From positions 310,001 through 374,000 of the forward strand of contig CAWJGC010000017.1 in the NCBI GenBank assembly GCA_963842355.1: DNA of 64,000 bases. Direction: 5' to 3'. Below, one piece after another: positions 7,297-15,840 of this stretch. The notes beneath the pieces are model-generated. The model was not told the origin of the DNA. It did not search any database and saw only the letters and a list, made by a program, of their open reading frames with translations. Position numbers and translations under genes: made by a program. Numbering within the stretch: the first letter of the stretch is position 1; every line of letters starts with the position of its first letter. The stretch comes from JASHPR01 sp963842355 (GTDB lineage Bacteria > Actinomycetota > Actinomycetes > Streptosporangiales > Streptosporangiaceae).

Positions 7297-8571
7297 GTGC
7301 AGCGTCGCCTGCTCGTCTCCACGGTCGCGGTCGCCGTGGCCGCGGTGCTGCTGCTCGGCGTGCCGCTGGCCTTCGTGGTCGGCAGGCTGCGGAGCAGCGA
7401 GGCGACCCAGCAACTGCGACACGACGCCACGACGCTCGCCACCGGGCTGCAGGAACGGCAAGACGCGGGGCTGCCGCCCGATGCCGCGGTGGTCGGCCGG
7501 TCTCTGCCCGACCGCTACGTGGTCATCACCAAGCGGGGCGGCGGCCGGACCGCGGTGGGCACCAGGCCGCCGGCGCACGACTCGATCACCGGGAAGGACT
7601 CGACCAGGGACTTCACGGTCACCGTTACTGCCGACGATTCGTTCATCACCGGCCAGGTGACCGACGGGCTCGTGGTGATCGGCTCGCTGGCCTTGCTCGC
7701 GATCGGCGTCGCGGTGGGGCTGGCCGTGCTGCAGGCCCGGCGGCTGACCCGGCCGTTGCAGGAACTGGCCGGCGCCGCGGACCGCCTCGGCTTCGGCGAC
7801 GCCCGGCCGCTGGGGCGACGATACGGCATTCCGGAGCTTGACCGGGTGGCGGAGGGGCTGGATGGGTCCGCGAAGCGGATCAATGACCTGCTGACCGCCG
7901 AGCGGGACTTCGCCGTGGATGCCTCACACCAGCTGCGGACCCCGCTGACTGCGCTGTCGATGCGGCTGGAGGAGATGGTCGCGGCGGCGAACTACCCGGA
8001 TGTCGTGCGCGAGGAGGGGGCGGCCGCCCTGGCCCAGACCGAGCGGCTTGCCGACGTGGTCGGTCAGCTTCTCGGCCGGGCCCGCCGGTCGGTGGCCGGC
8101 GCTCCCGCCCTGGCCAGCGTGGACGACATCGTGGCGCAGCAGGTCGTGGAGTGGGAGCCGGCGTTCCGGCGGCTGAGCCGGAAGCTGGAGGTGACCGGCG
8201 AGAAGAGCCTGTACGCCTACGTCACGCTGGGGAGCGCGGCTCAGGTGATCGCCACGCTGCTGGACAACGCGCTCGTGCACGGAGCGGGGACGGTCACGAT
8301 CAGGACGTCGCAGACGCCGCGGTCGGTGGTCATCGAGGTCAGGGACGAGGGGAAGGGCGTGCCGCCGGAACTGGTGCCGCGGATCTTCGAGCGCAGCGTC
8401 AGCGGGGCGCCCGGGGGAACCGGGCTCGGGCTCTCGCTGGCCCGGACCGTGGCGGCGGCGGATGGCGGCCAGGTGGTCCTGGTGCGGCCGCGCCCGGCGG
8501 TTTTCGCGCTGTTCCTGCCGCACGGCGTTCCCGGGACACCCGACGAGCCCGTGGTCAGCGGCCCGGCCTGA
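7297..8571 (+). CDS. Membrane sensor histidine kinase (EnvZ-like)
   Basis: Partner of the regulator at 6501. It has 424 residues from GTG 7297. Membrane segments lie at about residues 8-31 and 124-148, enclosing an extracytoplasmic sensor of about 90 residues, followed by a HAMP-like region. The phospho-acceptor H-box is DASHQLRTPLTALS. The ATP-binding domain shows LLDNALVHG (N-box), DEGKGVP and GGTGLGLSLA (G-boxes). The sensor part gives no clue to the signal. The two genes are separated by about 120 bases that contain a short direct repeat. Confidence 0.9.
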   Translation: MQRRLLVSTVAVAVAAVLLLGVPLAFVVGRLRSSEATQQLRHDATTLATGLQERQDAGLPPDAAVVGRSLPDRYVVITKRGGGRTAVGTRPPAHDSITGKDSTRDFTVTVTADDSFITGQVTDGLVVIGSLALLAIGVAVGLAVLQARRLTRPLQELAGAADRLGFGDARPLGRRYGIPELDRVAEGLDGSAKRINDLLTAERDFAVDASHQLRTPLTALSMRLEEMVAAANYPDVVREEGAAALAQTERLADVVGQLLGRARRSVAGAPALASVDDIVAQQVVEWEPAFRRLSRKLEVTGEKSLYAYVTLGSAAQVIATLLDNALVHGAGTVTIRTSQTPRSVVIEVRDEGKGVPPELVPRIFERSVSGAPGGTGLGLSLARTVAAADGGQVVLVRPRPAVFALFLPHGVPGTPDEPVVSGPA

Positions 8572-8622
8572 CCTACCCCCGACCGCCCGGGACGGCGGCC
8601 GCAGCGCATAGCCTCCTTGGCG

Positions 8623-9813
8623 ATGGCAGAACACGAGACGGCCCCCGCGACGGTCACCGGCCCCGCGCCACCGCGGGCCGGCATTCCGGTGGTCGGCATG
8701 GTGGGGGCCGGGCAGCTCGCGCGCATGACCGCCCAGGCCGCGGTGAGCCTCGGCATCGGGTTCCGGGTGCTCGCCGCTGCGCCCGGCGAGAGCGCCGCGC
8801 TGGTCTGCACGGGCACGCAGATCGGCGACCACCGGTCCCTGGCCGACCTGGCCGCGTTCAGCGAGGGCTGTGATGTCGTGACGTTCGACCACGAGCACGT
8901 GCCCGGGCCGCACCTGCGGGCGCTGGAGCGGGCGGGCGTGGCCGTCCGGCCGGGACCGGACGCGCTGCGCTTTACTCAGGACAAGCGCGCCATGCGCGAG
9001 CGGCTGGCCGGGCTGGGCCTCGTGTGCCCGCGGTACGCCCGCGCGGCCGGCCTGGACGACGTGTCCGGCTTCGCCGCCGGCTCGGGCTGGCCGGTCGTGC
9101 TCAAGGCGGTCAGCGGCGGGTACGACGGGAAGGGGGTGTGGGTCTGCGGCACGCCGGCGCAGGCCGCCGAAGTCCTCGCCCACGGGCTGGACCTGATCGT
9201 CGAGGAGCACGTGACCTTCCAGCGGGAGCTGGCCGTGCTGGTGGCCCGCTCGCCCAGCGGCCAGGCCGCCGTGTACCCGGTCGTGCAGACCATCCAGCGG
9301 GACGGGATATGCCGCGAGGTGCTGGCGCCCGCGCCTGGCCTCGCCGACACCACGGCCATCGCCGCACAGCGGCTGGGGCTGGCCATCGCGGCCGGGCTGG
9401 GGGTTACCGGGATGCTGGCGGTCGAGCTGTTCGAAAGCCCGGACGGGCTGATCGTGAACGAGCTGGCCATGCGGCCTCACAACAGCGGCCACTGGACCAT
9501 CGAGGGCGCCAGGACGTCTCAGTTCGAGCAGCATCTGCGGGCCGTTCTCGACCTGCCGCTCGGGGCGCCCGTGCTCGCAGCGCGGCACGCGGTCATGGTC
9601 AACGTCCTCGGCGGCGACGATCCCGACCTGCACTCGAGGCTGGTGCACGTGCTGGCGGCCGACCCGGGCCTGCGGGTGCACCTCTACGGCAAGGTGGTCA
9701 GGGCCGGGCGCAAGGTCGGTCACGTCACCGCGCTCGGCGACGAGGTCGGGGCGCTCCGCGACCGCGCCGCGCGCGCGGCCAGCTACCTCAGCGGGAGCAC
9801 CGGGCGAGAGTAG
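8623..9813 (+). CDS. purK: 5-(carboxyamino)imidazole ribonucleotide synthase
   Basis: Makes N5-CAIR from AIR, bicarbonate and ATP in purine synthesis. An ATP-grasp enzyme of 396 residues. The N-terminal GMVGAGQLARM dinucleotide-like fold, TFDHEHV, the ATP-grasp KAVSGGYDGKGVW loop, VEEHVTFQRELAVL and the C-terminal VNELAMRPHNSGHWTIEG are all present. ATG 8623 is chosen over the in-frame TTG two codons upstream. purE follows after about 85 bases on the same strand and catalyses the next step. Confidence 0.95.
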   Translation: MAEHETAPATVTGPAPPRAGIPVVGMVGAGQLARMTAQAAVSLGIGFRVLAAAPGESAALVCTGTQIGDHRSLADLAAFSEGCDVVTFDHEHVPGPHLRALERAGVAVRPGPDALRFTQDKRAMRERLAGLGLVCPRYARAAGLDDVSGFAAGSGWPVVLKAVSGGYDGKGVWVCGTPAQAAEVLAHGLDLIVEEHVTFQRELAVLVARSPSGQAAVYPVVQTIQRDGICREVLAPAPGLADTTAIAAQRLGLAIAAGLGVTGMLAVELFESPDGLIVNELAMRPHNSGHWTIEGARTSQFEQHLRAVLDLPLGAPVLAARHAVMVNVLGGDDPDLHSRLVHVLAADPGLRVHLYGKVVRAGRKVGHVTALGDEVGALRDRAARAASYLSGSTGRE

Positions 9814-9897
9814 CCGGATGGGCACCGGGTGGGGTCCGGGGCCGGATCGAGGCGGTTCTGGGCGAGGGCCGGCGGGCGGGGGAAAAGGGAGGCATAC

Positions 9898-10410
9898 ATG
9901 GACGGTCGGCCGGTGGTGGGCGTGGTGATGGGCAGCGATTCCGACTGGCCGGTGATGGAGGCGGCGGTCACCGCTCTGCAGGAGTTCGACGTCCCCTGGG
10001 AGGCCGACGTCGTGTCGGCGCACCGGATGCCCCGAGAAATGATCAGCTACGGGTCCGGAGCCGCGGGCCGCGGGCTCCGCGTGATCATCGCGGGCGCCGG
10101 CGGCGCCGCCCACCTGCCGGGCATGCTCGCGGCCGTGACGCCGTTGCCGGTGATCGGGGTCCCGGTCCCGCTGGCGCACCTGGACGGGCTGGACTCGCTG
10201 CTGTCCGTCGTCCAGATGCCGGCCGGGGTCCCGGTGGCGACGGTCGCGGTGGGCGGGGCCCGCAACGCCGGGCTGCTCGCGGTCCGCATCCTGGCCGCCG
10301 CGGACGAGCAACTGCGGCGCCGGATGGCCGAGTTCCAGGACGCGCTCCGGGCCACGGCCCAGGCCAAGGGGGCCGCCCTGCGCGGCAAGCTGGCCAAGCC
10401 CAAGTCATAG
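9898..10410 (+). CDS. purE: 5-(carboxyamino)imidazole ribonucleotide mutase
   Basis: Converts N5-CAIR to CAIR, the step after PurK. It has 170 residues, the normal class I length. It shows VVMGSDSDWPVMEAA, the SAHRMPREM motif with the catalytic histidine, and AGAGGAAHLPGMLA. ATG 9898 has GGGAGG at a good distance, and an in-frame start at 9829 lacks this. It ends the purK-purE pair, after which a 46-bp palindromic element and a minisatellite fill the gap to the convergent methyltransferase gene. Confidence 0.96.
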   Translation: MDGRPVVGVVMGSDSDWPVMEAAVTALQEFDVPWEADVVSAHRMPREMISYGSGAAGRGLRVIIAGAGGAAHLPGMLAAVTPLPVIGVPVPLAHLDGLDSLLSVVQMPAGVPVATVAVGGARNAGLLAVRILAAADEQLRRRMAEFQDALRATAQAKGAALRGKLAKPKS

Positions 10411-10525
10411 AACGCCGACCAGGGCGTCGGCACCAGGCGTCACCGCTGGCGCCGCCGCACCCTTTCGTCCCGTTCTGCGACCTTTATCCTGGCCCACGAA
10501 CCGCCGCCGCGGCAATTCGCCCGTA

Positions 10526-10571
10526 TGAATGTGAGTTCAGTGCACACCGGTGTACACCAGATCCGCATTCA
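10526..10571 (+). repeat. 46-bp palindromic element, copy 2
   Basis: Starts TGAATGTGAG and ends ATCCGCATTCA. GTGCACACC and GGTGTACACC are inside. Its length equals the other two copies. The right flank TCGTCGGCTTCCTCGG matches the conserved flank of copies 1 and 3. It lies in the convergent gap between purE and the methyltransferase gene. Confidence 0.85.
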
Positions 10572-10579
10572 TCGTCGGC

Positions 10580-10765
10580 TTCCTCGGCTACGGGGGTGGC
10601 GGGGTTCGCCGGTGCAGGGGGCGGCGGGGGTTCGCCGGTGCGGGGTGGCGGGGTTCGCCGGTGCGGGGGGTGGCGGGGGTTCGCCGGTGCGGGGGTGGCG
10701 GAGTTCGCCGGCTGACGGGGCCGGCGGGGGTTCGCCGGCTACGGGGGGTGGCGGGGGGTTCGCGG
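10580..10765 (+). repeat. Degenerate GGGGTTCGCCGG minisatellite
   Basis: GGGGTTCGCCGGTGC-type units of about 15-30 bp with interspersed GGTGGC spacers occupy the convergent intergenic space after palindrome copy 2. The TTCGCCGG word also appears in the flanks of copies 1 and 3. No gene is supported in 10411-10793 apart from these repeats. Confidence 0.85.
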
Positions 10766-10793
10766 GTTTGGGGAGCCGCCGGGATGACCGGCG

Positions 10794-11988
10794 CTATGGC
10801 GCCTCGGGCTGACCGGGGACGTCGGCGCAGATCAGGCCCCAGGGGCGGCCGCTGGCCCGGGTGATCACCACGGTGGCGCGACCCGGACCGCGCAGGGCCA
10901 GGCGGCGGTGGATCTGCTGGACGTCCCCGGCCAGCCCGCGGCGCCGGATGTCGGCGGCGCCGATGCCGAGTTCCCGCAGCCTGCGGGCGAAATGCCGCTC
11001 GTGCCATGGTGCCGACTCCAGGACCCGCCAGGTTCGTGCGAACGGGGTGCGCAGCTCGCGGTCGGCGGCCAGGAACGCGATCTGAGAGTCGACCTTCCAG
11101 GCACCCAGCCGCCGGGCCAGTTCGGTGACCAGCCCGGCCCGGGTGACCGCGGGGCTGGGATCGAGCAGGAACGCGCCGGGCTCGGCCACGGGGACCTCCG
11201 GGCCGGGCAGGCCCGGGAGCCCGGGAAGCCCGGGGCGGCGCGGTCAGGGTAGCCCCGGACGGCAGGATCGTGGCCCGGCTCGGGACCGTCGCGAGCGCCG
11301 GAGACCACAGCACGGCCTCCTTCAGGTCCCGGCCGACCGCCACGAACTCGGCCTCCCAGCCCCCGGGGACAAGCTCGCGCGGCAGCCCGGGCGCGGCCTT
11401 GATCCCCACCGCGGCGACCGCGCGGGCCAGGTCCAGGCACCAGTCCAGGGGCGGCTCGCTGCGCCCGGCGGCCAGGCGGCGCCCGCCGGAACGCCGGGCC
11501 GGATCGACGAACACCGCGTCCACTCCGGCCAGCCTGACGTCTGCCACGTCCGCGCACACGGCGGCCAGGTCGCTGGCCGCGCCGTACACGCCGGCGTTGT
11601 GGCGGGCGAACTCGAGGTTAACCAGATCACGATCAACAGCCAGAACGCGGCGTCCGCGGCCCAGTGCGGTCAGGTTGCCGCCGATGCCACAGCACAGATC
11701 GGCCACCAGCGCGCCCGCCGGGTAACGCGCGGCGCTGTGGGCGGCCGTGATCTCGGAGGACGCCTGCTCCAGCCCGGCCCGGGCGAACAGCATCTGGTCC
11801 GCGCGGCTGAACTTGGCCCGGGCGGCGGTGCGCAGCGCCTGCTGGGTGAGCGCCGCGGCGACCAGCCCCGGCGGATAGCGTTCCCGCAGCGACCGGGCCA
11901 GCTCCAGTGCCCGGTCCGGGCCGATCTGCTCGCCCGCGAGCCGGTCGAGCAGATCGCGGCCGTCGGCCGACAGCAGGGCCGTGATCAA
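10794..11988 (-). CDS. Class I SAM methyltransferase with THUMP-like domain, apparent frameshift
   Basis: The N-terminal two thirds read from TTG 11988. They contain a helical THUMP-like lead (RADQMLFARAGLEQAS) and a Rossmann SAM site, VADLCCGIGGNLTALG, with VFVDPARRSGGRR as the NPPY-like region. After about residue 255 the frame turns into Arg/Pro-rich sequence. The expected continuation (VAEPGAFLLDPSPAVTRAGL ... ending at 10794) lies in another frame from about 11189. The change of frame falls in a run of CCCGGG/CCCGGGC words at about 11205-11245, so a one-base indel restores one protein of about 397 residues. The substrate is unknown. Confidence 0.8.
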
Positions 11989-12380
11989 GCTGGGTCACCT
12001 CCGGCTGGCCCGCGACAATCCGTTCGGGTGCTCACGGCTGCGGTTCGGCGGCAAGCTCGCGGGGGATCACCACCGTCTCGGCCGGGTCAAGCTGGGAGTC
12101 GATGTGTTGACCATGGTCTCGGCCTGATCCTCGACCACCAGCACCTGCATGGGGCCATGATGCCCTGCCGGACGTCACACCAGCATCACATACGCCGCCT
12201 GGCTGCCCCGGCCGCCAGCACGCGACTGGCCTTCCGCGCGGCGGCGGCCGCGGGCCCCGCGGGTGGCGTGTTTTGTGCCGGGCACAGCCGCGGCGTGGGC
12301 TGGGAGACAAGCCGTCACAGGCCCTCGAGCAGAGCGGTGACCCGGGCCAGGTCGCCGGGGTCGGCGGTGAACCAGCGTTA
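11989..12380. other. Interval without a convincing gene; possible remnant
   Basis: Between two divergent genes. On the minus strand a short stretch (about 12040-12155) reads MQVLVVEDQAETMV and, after a shift of frame, DSQLDPAETVVIPRELAA. It has the composition of a real small protein but is not continuous. It could be a degraded or frameshifted small gene. Nothing else is visible in the interval. Confidence 0.3.
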
Positions 12381-12395
12381 TGCCTAGCCTAGGCA
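12381..12395 (+). promoter_or_regulatory. Perfect palindrome TGCCTAGCCTAGGCA
   Basis: A 7-1-7 perfect inverted repeat lying 43 bases upstream of the cupin start codon. It overlaps the likely promoter (TTATGCCTAG). Size and position fit an operator for a dimeric repressor. No regulator gene of that sort is adjacent. Confidence 0.5.
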
Positions 12396-12438
12396 CGTGA
12401 CGCCGGCACGCGGCGAAGGCCGAAGAGAGCGAGGAACG

Positions 12439-12954
12439 ATGACCGATGGGCTGGTGCTGCCGCCCGGCGCGGGCAGCAGGATCGAGGGCGCGGGCATGAC
12501 CTTGAAGGTGGGAGCCGGGCAGTCGAAGAACTGGTCGCTGTTCGAGGCCGAGGTCGCGCCGGGATTCGACGTGGGGGCGCACCTGCACCGCGAGGCCGAG
12601 GAGATGTTCTGGATCCTCGACGGCGAGCTTGACCTGCTCGCGTTCGAGCCGCGGGTGCGGACCGCCGGCGACTGGTCCGCCTGGGAGTCGGCCACGGGCG
12701 CGACGGTGGCCCGCGGCGGCCCGGGGAGCGCCATGTTCGTCCCGGCCGGATGCCCGCACGCGTTCGCCAACCGCGGGACTGCCCCGGCCCGCATGGTCTT
12801 CCTCGTCAGCCCGCCCGGTCACGAGCACTACCTGCGGGAACTGGCCGGGCTGATCACCCGGCCCGGCCCGCCGGACCAGGCCGAGATCGCGGCGCTGCGC
12901 GCGCGGTACGACATCGAGCAGCTCACCCCGCTGGCCCCGGGCCGGTTCCGGTAA
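12439..12954 (+). CDS. Cupin domain-containing protein
   Basis: A single-domain cupin of 171 residues from ATG 12439, which has GAGGAA upstream. Motif 1 is present as GAHLHREAEEMFWILDGELDL, with two histidines and a glutamate as metal ligands. Motif 2 is PAGCPHAFANRG, with the third histidine. The family binds a metal and ranges from dioxygenases to isomerases and sugar enzymes, so no reaction can be assigned. It is monocistronic and convergent with the histidine kinase at 12992. Transcription is probably controlled through the palindrome at 12381. Confidence 0.88.
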   Translation: MTDGLVLPPGAGSRIEGAGMTLKVGAGQSKNWSLFEAEVAPGFDVGAHLHREAEEMFWILDGELDLLAFEPRVRTAGDWSAWESATGATVARGGPGSAMFVPAGCPHAFANRGTAPARMVFLVSPPGHEHYLRELAGLITRPGPPDQAEIAALRARYDIEQLTPLAPGRFR

Positions 12955-12991
12955 CGGGGCCTGAGGGTTTCACCGCGCCGGCAGGCAGCGG

Positions 12992-14413
12992 TTACCGGCT
13001 GTTCAGGTCGCGGCCCGTGATGTCCGCCCAGGCGGACAGTTCGGAGGATAGCCGGGGGTCGCGCTCGGGCCCGGCCCGGCGCCCGGGCAGGTGCGGCCGC
13101 GCCCGCACGTGCCGTCTCGGCGGCCGCTCCGGCGCGGCGGCCGGCCCGAGGCCTACGGTCACCGCCGCCCCGCCGGCCGGGGAGCGGCCGAGGGTCAGCG
13201 TGCCGCCGGACGCTTCGGCTATCCGCTGCGCGATGTCCAGGCCCAGGCCGGTAGAGCCGCCGCTGGACAGGCCCCGGCGCGCGGGGTCGGGGTGCGTGAA
13301 GCCGGGACCGTCGTCGGATGCGACCAGCCAGGCGCCTCCGCCGGCGCGCCCGCTGACCCGGACCGAGAAGGCCGTTCCCTCCGGGGTGTGCGCGAACACG
13401 TTCTCCAGCAGGATGTCCAGGCACGCCGCCATGTCCTGGACCGGCACCAGGACAGGCAGAGGCGAGGCGGGCAGGTCGACGGTCATGCGGCGGTCCTGGT
13501 CCTCGGCGAGCGGTCGCCAGAACGCGGTCCGCTCGGCGACGACGTGCACCACGTCGCACGCCGCCCCTCCGCCGGGTCCGCTCGGCCGCCTGGCCTCGCG
13601 GATGACCTCGTTGACGGTACGCGACAGGCCGTCGATGCCCGCGATGATCCGGGTCATCTCCTCATCGTCGCGCAATGACTCCGCGTCGATCCTGAGCGCG
13701 GTCAGCGGGGTGCGCAGGCGGTGCGACAGGTCGGCGACCGTTTCCCGCTCGCGGGCGAGCAACTCGCCGATCCGCACGGCCAGGCGGTTCAGGCCGCTGC
13801 TCACCCTCCGGATCTCGGGTGCTCCCTCGTGCGGTGCGCGAGCGGACAGGTCGCCGGCGGCCAGTTGCTCCGAGGCGCGGGCCAGCGCCCCGAGCGGACG
13901 GACCAGGGACCGGGCCAGCTGGGCGGAGACGATCACGCTCAGCGCGATCAGGCCGAGCCCCACGCCGCCGAGCAGCAGCCAGGCGCGCAGCACGCCGTGG
14001 CTCAGCTGGGCTCCGGAGACGAACGTACGGATCACCGCGGTGCCGTGCGGCAGCCCCTGGACGGCGACAAGCACCTCGGTCCCGCCCGGGACCTGGTCGG
14101 TCAGGCTGTGTCCGCTGGCCGCCAGCCGGACCCCGGGAGAGCCGGGCGCACGCGCGCCGAGGGTCTGGCCGCCCGGCAGGAAGATCGTGACAGGCTGGCT
14201 GGGGTCCTGGGCGTTCACCCGCGCCACCGCCAGCCCGAGCTGCGGGGTATCCAGCGTGGCGACCAGCGGCGCCATGAACTGAGCCTGGACCGTGGCCGCG
14301 CTGACCGCCCGGTCCGCCTGGAAGGTCCGCAGCAGCAGCGCGAGCGGCACCAGGAACGAGACCAGGATCATCGAGCTGATCGCCACCGCGAGCAGGATGA
14401 TGCGCAGCCTCAT
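12992..14413 (-). CDS. Membrane sensor histidine kinase
   Basis: It has 473 residues. A first membrane segment is at about residues 4-30 and a second at about 165-188, with an extracytoplasmic sensor of about 130 residues between them and a HAMP-type linker after. The H-box is VADLSHRLRTPLTAL. The ATP lid shows DILLENVFAHTPEG, SDDGPGF and GGSTGLGLDIAQR. Its ATG overlaps the stop of the response regulator gene (ATGA), so the two are translationally coupled. The signal is unknown. Confidence 0.9.
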   Translation of the reverse strand: MRLRIILLAVAISSMILVSFLVPLALLLRTFQADRAVSAATVQAQFMAPLVATLDTPQLGLAVARVNAQDPSQPVTIFLPGGQTLGARAPGSPGVRLAASGHSLTDQVPGGTEVLVAVQGLPHGTAVIRTFVSGAQLSHGVLRAWLLLGGVGLGLIALSVIVSAQLARSLVRPLGALARASEQLAAGDLSARAPHEGAPEIRRVSSGLNRLAVRIGELLARERETVADLSHRLRTPLTALRIDAESLRDDEEMTRIIAGIDGLSRTVNEVIREARRPSGPGGGAACDVVHVVAERTAFWRPLAEDQDRRMTVDLPASPLPVLVPVQDMAACLDILLENVFAHTPEGTAFSVRVSGRAGGGAWLVASDDGPGFTHPDPARRGLSSGGSTGLGLDIAQRIAEASGGTLTLGRSPAGGAAVTVGLGPAAAPERPPRRHVRARPHLPGRRAGPERDPRLSSELSAWADITGRDLNSR

Positions 14414-15096
14414 GGGGGTGCGGTGAGCTTGATGCCGACCCCGCGCACGGTGTGCAGGTACCTCGGCTGCTGGGCGCTCTCACCGAGCTTGCGGCGCAGC
14501 CACGACACGTGCACGTCCACGGTCTTGTCCGCGCCGCCGTAGGGCAGCCGCCATACGTGCGTCAGCAGGTCCCGCTTGGTCACCACCTGCCCGGCGTGCA
14601 GCGCGAGATAGAGCAGCAGGTCGAACTCGCGCCGGCTCAGGTCGAGCCGGGCGCCGGCCAGCGTGGCCTCGTAGCCTTGCGGGTCCAGCCGCAGCGCTCC
14701 CACCGAGATCGGGCCGGACCGCCTGTCGTCGCCCCCGGCCGCCCTCCGCAGCACCGCACGGATCCTGGCCTCGATCTGGCCGCTGCCGAACGGCTTGACC
14801 AGATAATCGTCGGCGCCCGCGTCCAGGGCCCTGACAATGTCGGCCTCGTCGTCGCGCGCCGTGGCCACCACGACCGGGACCGTGCTAACCGCACGGAGCA
14901 TGCGCAGTGCCTCGTAGCCGTCGAGGCCGGGCAGGCCCAGGTCGAGGATGACGAGGTCCGGCGGCGCGTCCACGACGTGCTGCAGCGCCTCCATCGCGCT
15001 GGCCGTGCTGGCGACGGCGTGGCCGCGGTCAGTGAGCGCGCGGATCAGCGCGCCACGGATCGCGGCGTCGTCCTCTACGAGCAGAAGCTGCGCCAC
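14410..15096 (-). CDS. OmpR/PhoB-family response regulator
   Basis: First gene of the pair with the kinase at 12992-14413. It has 228 residues from GTG 15096 (AQLLLVEDDAAIRG). Longer in-frame extension to 15150 adds non-homologous sequence. The receiver has VEDD, the Asp of VILDLGLPGLDG, the T of VVVATAR and the K of DYLVKPF. The DNA-binding winged helix has LSRREFDLLLYLALHAG and closes TVRGVGIKL. It is transcribed away from the exported protein at 15243, a possible target by position only. Confidence 0.92.
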   Translation of the reverse strand: MAQLLLVEDDAAIRGALIRALTDRGHAVASTASAMEALQHVVDAPPDLVILDLGLPGLDGYEALRMLRAVSTVPVVVATARDDEADIVRALDAGADDYLVKPFGSGQIEARIRAVLRRAAGGDDRRSGPISVGALRLDPQGYEATLAGARLDLSRREFDLLLYLALHAGQVVTKRDLLTHVWRLPYGGADKTVDVHVSWLRRKLGESAQQPRYLHTVRGVGIKLTAPP

Positions 15097-15242
15097 GATG
15101 AGGACGTTATCGGGTCGTGGCTGGTCAAGGCGGGCAGATCCGGGACGCATGCCCCGCGTGGAGCAGCCGGGCGGCCCGGCCGCCCCGGCCGTTGAGGCGG
15201 TCTTTACCTCGCCTTAACGCGGCTCGGGCCAGCCTGGCGTTC

Positions 15243-15812
15243 GTGCGCGCGAGGATCCCCATCGCCGTCGCTGCCTGGCTGCTCGGCGCCGTCACCGCGA
15301 CCTGTGGCAGCCTGCTGGCGATCTCGCTGCTCGGCGACGGGTTCGGGATCGGCGGACCGCCGAGCCAGCCGCTGACCGTGGCCGCCGTGAACAAGGCCCT
15401 GGCCGACGCCAGGCGGGAGCAGTCACCGGCTCCGTCCGCGTCGCCGTCCCGCCCGTCCCTTCCGTCCCTTCCGTCCCGCCCGGCCCGGCCGCGAGCCTCG
15501 AAGCACTCCGCGGCGGCCCGGCCAGCGCCGGCCCAGCCCGGCACCACGGCGGGCACCCTGCTCGGCTCGCCGGCCGGGACGGTGGTCGCGAGCTGCGGGC
15601 CGGCCGGGGTCTACCTGCTCTCCTGGAGCCCGGCCCAGGGGTACGGGGTGGATCGAGTGGCTCGCGGGCCCGCCACGGTGGCCAGCGTGGTCTTCGACGC
15701 GGGCACCCGCGCGGTGACGATGCAGGTCGTCTGCCGCGGTGGCACCCCGGTCAGCAGCACGTCGTCGGGCGGCGACGACGACGGGGGCTCGTCGGGCGGC
15801 GGCGACGACTGA
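15243..15812 (+). CDS. Membrane-anchored or exported hypothetical protein
   Basis: It has 189 residues from GTG 15243. One N-terminal membrane segment (PIAVAAWLLGAVTATCGSLL), a Ser/Pro/Arg-rich linker (about residues 60-105), then a small domain of about 60 residues with two cysteines (VVASCGPAGVYLLSW and TMQVVCRGG) that may form a disulphide outside the cell. The end is a Gly/Asp/Ser tail, GGDDDGGSSGGGDD. No family was recognised. It diverges from the two-component genes at 14410-15096. Confidence 0.7.
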   Translation: MRARIPIAVAAWLLGAVTATCGSLLAISLLGDGFGIGGPPSQPLTVAAVNKALADARREQSPAPSASPSRPSLPSLPSRPARPRASKHSAAARPAPAQPGTTAGTLLGSPAGTVVASCGPAGVYLLSWSPAQGYGVDRVARGPATVASVVFDAGTRAVTMQVVCRGGTPVSSTSSGGDDDGGSSGGGDD

Positions 15813-15840
15813 CCCGGGCGTGCCCGCAGCCGGAACGTCA

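Noticed and set aside
12750..14282. Long plus-strand frame opposite the second histidine kinase
   Set aside because: Antisense shadow; the minus strand shows H-, N- and G-boxes of a kinase.
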